Positions 60,101-64,000 of a stretch of DNA of 64,000 nucleotides are shown here, piece after piece. Below the pieces are notes generated by a model. The model worked only from the letters and a program-made list of their open reading frames with translations, searched no databases and was not told the origin of the DNA. The translations under genes were made by a program, and so were the position numbers. The stretch lies in NCBI GenBank assembly GCA_017562135.1, contig QEYB01000266.1, positions 248,001 through 312,000 of the forward strand, written 5' to 3'. Every line of letters begins with the position of its first letter. The first letter of the stretch is position 1. The DNA is from Dipylidium caninum (lineage: Eukaryota > Platyhelminthes > Cestoda > Cyclophyllidea > Dipylidiidae).

Positions 60101-61921
60101 CGTCCAGCTTGACGCAGAAGCGCTACCTATCGGCGGTGGCAGCCGCCTAGGCTGAAATGTCGGTGGTCACTCCGTCGCTCTACGACACGCACCGCTCGGC
60201 CAGCGGAGACGCGCCGTCGGCCGCGGCGTCAGCCTGGGACGCCTCGGTGAGCCTCGGGTCTGACGGACTGCCAGTAGCCCTCGGAGAAGGGGTGGGCAGT
60301 GGTTAATCTTTAGGGTAAAATTAATGCTACCTCATGAAAGAACCAATTTCAATTGTGATCTGGGCGTCGGCACAGAGAATACTGCTAGCAGGCATTCCGT
60401 TTTAGGCAGGGGCCTCGTGACAGAAAAGAAAGAACATGACACTCGCGTCGAGGGTCTGATGCCTTTCGAAGACCGTAGTACTCGCAGGCTGTCATAAGTG
60501 GGCGCGATTATCCCAAGCCCTTGTCATGGCCGTCACGCATTCCTCTCCGCCTCCTCGCAGGCCCTGAAAGTGCCAATTGGGGGCGGCCTAGAAGGCGGAA
60601 GGGGAACTCCCTTCCTTCGGCCACAACTAATTTTACCTGGCTGTCTCTAAGGGAATGTTGAGATTCCAATTAACTTCCATGAAATGCTGGTTAAAAAGCC
60701 TAAGGAGCACGCCCGCATCCCCGTCCCCGCCCCCCACCGCCACCGATGCCGCTGCCGCCCGCATTCGCACTCGCATAAAGCAGAAGCATAAACTTTTTCA
60801 TTTGCTAGTGAAAATATCACCCATGCAAGGTTGACAATAGGGACTTCCTCATCTGCGGCAGAAAAGTATTTGGGAAGAAGGAGCAGCTCTCTGTGCGTGG
60901 CTGAACAATTTTCCACTTCCTGTCACGGACTGCTGGCCGCAGGCGATCTGCGCCAGGCGGTAATTTTGAGGCGGAAATGATGCTGGTGCCCCAACAACTG
61001 GTGGGGATGCCCTGGCTATTCACGACGCGATTAGCCAACGCGACGTCATCCTCGTTTTATGGCCTCTGGACGGCCCTTCAACGCCCTCACCTTCACAAAT
61101 CATCTGGGCTGCTTTCAAGCGAGCTTTTCGCTTCCAGCCTACTTACTTGGCCACCCCGCCTGCTGCCATGTAGGCCTCTTCCACCGCCACCAACTGCCAA
61201 AATCACCGTACTCAGGGGCCAAGGCGCCTGTCATAGAGACCTCTTTTGGACCCTTTCGAGTGTCCCTTCCCCAAGTAATCGCCCCCCGGTGGTTGAAGTG
61301 TGAGGGAGAAATCCAGCAGCCTTCTGGACGGACTGGAGAAATAGAAGGGGCAGAACAAACTAGGTGTTGCGACAAAGTCGACGCTTGGGGTGGAGGAAGA
61401 AGGCGCGTCGTGTTGAAAAAAGCCTCCTAATGTGTAGTCGAAGCCCGTAGCAGATAGGCCGGTGGTGGAAAAGTTGAGAGGTAAAAAAAAGAGGAACCTA
61501 CTGACGCCGAGGCTACGAAAGGCACGTGGATGCACCTAACTTCACCAGCGCCTAAAGTGCCGTACAAGAGGCGACCTTCGTTGAGTGCGTCGGAGTTGCA
61601 TTTTGCCTCGTTTGAGCCAACGCCTGAACCACAAGGATGTTTCTCCAGTCAATCGGAAGTACCTTAAATCCTCCTCCTCCTCCTGCTGCTTCTTCTGCTC
61701 CTCCTCCTTCTCCTCCTCTCACTCTCTTTGGCTAAGAGGACTGCAATGGCAGGGGAATAAACGCCACTGACCTGAATGAGGCGGGTTTTCAGGGTGCTGG
61801 CCAGCGTGATGGCGTACTCCTCCGACAGATCGACCGAGGTGTAGCCCGACTCCTGGGCGGCTCTTATAGCCTCCACGACACCAGCCACCTTGATCTTGGA
61901 CGCCGGCACCCGGTATATCCC
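57161..61921 (-). CDS. RhoGAP-domain protein (GRAF/oligophrenin or RICH type), 5' part missing
   Basis: Six exons in transcript order are 61921-61772, 59538-59482, 58618-58497, 58224-58138, 58071-57746 and 57663-57161. All junctions keep phase and give 414 residues plus stop. The product speeds GTP hydrolysis by Rho-family GTPases. The exons cover most of a RhoGAP domain: GIYRVPASKIKV with the arginine finger (the R of GIYR), ITLASTLKTRLIQ, LPEPLLSYNLYDQFVDVGK, LHILITHLSAANQRVAGLLF and NQMGAANLATMFGPTVLRR. FNVANMMEFVDNNWL follows. ALKT-like and LPEPL motifs plus FNVANMMEF after the domain fit the GRAF/oligophrenin group, with RICH (ARHGAP17/44) an alternative. After the domain come about 275 residues of Ala/Ser/Pro-rich tail and a Ser-rich basic region ending DTGH; no SH3 domain follows. 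The start of the GAP domain and any BAR-PH part must lie upstream of 61921, perhaps beyond the window. A GTCACT donor-like site overlaps the stop, so further 3' exons are possible. Confidence 0.88.
60157..60246 (+). CDS. candidate first exon on the strand opposite the RhoGAP gene
   Basis: An ATG opens 30 G/C-ending codons (MSVVTPSLYDTHRSASGDAP, then SAAASAWDAS) and stops exactly at a consensus GTGAGC donor. The surrounding DNA is CpG-rich, as near promoters. It lies in the RhoGAP intron between exons 61921-61772 and 59538-59482, on the other strand. No following exon was recognised before 64000. Confidence 0.3.
61670..61732. repeat. CTC/CTT-rich pyrimidine triplet tract
   Basis: A degenerate run of CTC, CTT and CTG triplets on the plus strand, immediately downstream of the first RhoGAP exon on the minus strand (its intron is purine-rich here). 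Confidence 0.65.
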
Positions 61922-64000
61922 CTGCACAAATGTAACAAAGGCGACACAGTGGAGCAACACGCCAGCAGAAGAGAATATTCGACCACTCATACCCTCCACA
62001 CCCATGTAGAAGAAGAAGAAGGCGGGGGAGGTGGTGGTAGTGGTGGGGGGAGGGGGCTGGAGAGAATGTTGCCCCCCTTCGGGAGCAGAACTCAGACAAA
62101 TGGCCCACCGGAAGTAGTTGGATGCTAAATTACGGTGCAACCGGAATGTGAAGGGTCCGACTTGTTTGCCTCGACTTCGCACTGCAAGCCGAGAATTTTT
62201 GTGGCCCATGTAGAGAAGACAATGGCTCAGTGAAGGCGGGCGGACAGACTTATAAACGTGTTTTGTGCCGAGGCGCTTTCGACAATCCGCTGCGGTTGAA
62301 GCATTAGGCGAAGTGGGCAGAGTGGAAATTCGCCGCCTTACTTCCCAACTCCCACTGCGGAGTGAGGACGGCGTGCTGCCGGGCGAACAGCCTTTCGGTG
62401 TTTCCCTGCCGAGTCCGGCGATCAGAGCCATCCGTTGCTGTCGCAAACGAATCGCGAAGAGGGGAGTTGTCCCGTGCAACTGTCACTCCCACATCGCACG
62501 AAGTTGTGGTGCGCCTCCCCTCGCCCCGTGGAACATTCGACCCTAGCGTGGCCGGGACGCGTCCGCACAGGCGCCTTCGGTCGGGGCGGCAGGCCTTTAC
62601 TGGTCATTTCGCCAGCTCCCTCCGTGTCCAGCTAGTTGGCTATTAATTTGACGGTTAGTGTGCGCTTACCGAGTGAAAGTTTGCAATAGCGGCAGCTTAA
62701 TGTGCCCTCTTCCATCTCCCATCGACATGGAACTGCGTTTTATCTGCACAAGGGTCAGGAGGAGGAAAAGAAAGTAGGAGCATCTGTCCCTCGCACCAGG
62801 GACTCCATCATCACCCTCCCGCACGTGCACGAGGCACGTTGGGCCGGCCATCTGCGGAGGCCTGCGAGGCTTCGCCTCGGGCCCCTGTTCACCCGTTTTC
62901 TGCTCCCGCAACAAGATGATGCCCCGTGCTCGGAGGGGGACTCCCAAAGTGGACAGACAATTTTCTCACAGCGACAACTCAACCCTACCATCGGTGGTCC
63001 TCTAACGACGAGTGAACGGTTACATGGAAGAAAATCTAAGTGTTTGTATTTTTCCTCCTCTCTTCACTACTACGAAACCAACGGCGGACCGGCATAGCGG
63101 GTGACACCAGCCCCGAGACGGAGTGAGTGATTAAAGGCCCTTTTGCGGAGAAATCCCGCGGCGCCTCTACTCCACGCAGTCACATCATCCAGCTGTGTTT
63201 TGTCACCTCAATTTGGGTGAACGGAGTGTGCCTTGGGAGAGGGTCATTGTGGCCAAAATGCGGTTGTGGTGGGGCAGGCAAGCGCCTGCGTTCAGCCCTT
63301 TTCCGTCCTCTGTTTGCCCATTCCGAGCAACGGTGAAGGCAGAGCTGCTAACATCTCGGGCGTGCAGCGCAGGCGAGAGACGCGGTGAAGGAGGAACATA
63401 GGTGCCACTTTTAGCTACACAAGCCTCGCCTTCGCCACAGGTAGACTCGCACGCAGGGGCGTCTAAAGTGTCGTCGCCACCACCGCCACCAAAAAGTGGT
63501 AAACACAGGCTCTGTCAGTACTCCGTTAGTGAATCACACACTTCAAATTGGTCCCTGCCTCTTCACCTTACTGGCGTCCTCTCGTTCGAGACTTTCTTTG
63601 AGATTTCGCCGAGAGGAATGAAGTCGGCTCTGCGACGATAACGGCAATTCATTGTGCACTCGGGCCAGACGGTGAGTGCATGAAGCACTTCCGAGGAGTG
63701 AGAGGTGATATTGGGCGACTGAGAGCGCACGTCCCCTTCTCCTCCTCCTCCTTCGCCGTCAGTGGGGCAGCCAGGCTGCGCATGCGTCTACGGCAGCGCC
63801 TTTGAGGCGGGCGATCGCGACGGGAGACGGCGGGAGCGCGACCGGATCAAGTGACGAGCCGATGATTACGGCGAGTGTCGGGCTGATTCACGAGACGAGA
63901 GTCGGAGGACAGAACCTATACACCCTCTGACGTGTTAGAACAAGTGTCTGGGAGGAGCCAACTTCCCGGAAGGCTACGGGCCTTTGTTTACGCACTGGGT
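61922..64000. other. unassigned right edge
   Basis: No exon for the N-terminal half of the RhoGAP domain (expected to end just before GIYR) was found in the 2 kb upstream on the minus strand, nor a plus-strand exon matching the candidate first exon at 60157. The sequence is GC-rich with many overlapping chance frames. Confidence 0.5.

Overview
The window looks like nuclear DNA of an invertebrate animal, most likely a parasitic flatworm (cestode or trematode). The basis is animal-type genes split by GT-AG introns of very uneven size (a few candidates are only about 30 nt long), isolated AATAAA signals, and long gene-poor stretches. The phylum is an inference; no ribosomal or mitochondrial marker is present. 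No bacterial operon, CRISPR array, intact transposon, tRNA or rRNA was recognised.

Layout. 1-4760: no recognisable gene. 4767-6296: intronless, divergent G-protein beta subunit with a CCAAT-rich promoter. About 7.5-7.7 kb: an orphan GC3-rich exon-like segment. 10663-12407 (minus): a six-exon RBBP4/7 (Caf1/p55) histone chaperone. 12842-18906 (plus): a seven-exon LanC-like protein (LANCL), head to head with RBBP4 across 434 bp. 18.9-32.2 kb: gene-poor, often GC-rich DNA. 32264-41788 (minus): CNOT6 (CCR4 deadenylase), with LRR and nuclease exons and an unexplained 301-codon ORF inside one of its introns. 44118-45381 (plus): an AEBP2/Jing-type three-zinc-finger PRC2 cofactor. 47-53.2 kb: gene-poor. 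53259-53628 (minus): a two-exon small protein with a FAR1/FLYWCH-like zinc-binding motif. 54619-55302 and 55409-55919 (plus): TIMM29 and a TFIIIC subunit 6 (GTF3C6-like) gene only 106 bp apart. 57161-61921 (minus): the C-terminal part of a RhoGAP of GRAF/oligophrenin or RICH type, with an opposite-strand candidate first exon in one of its introns. The rest to 64000 is unassigned.

Most genes are unrelated housekeeping genes. Two links stand out. RBBP4 and AEBP2 are both Polycomb repressive complex 2 components, and they lie about 32 kb apart. TIMM29 and GTF3C6 are close enough to share a transcript. Exon junctions were set by homology plus reading-frame phase. Where several exons are listed, phase was checked across every junction. 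The 5' ends of CNOT6 and the RhoGAP gene, and the 3' end of AEBP2, are not settled.
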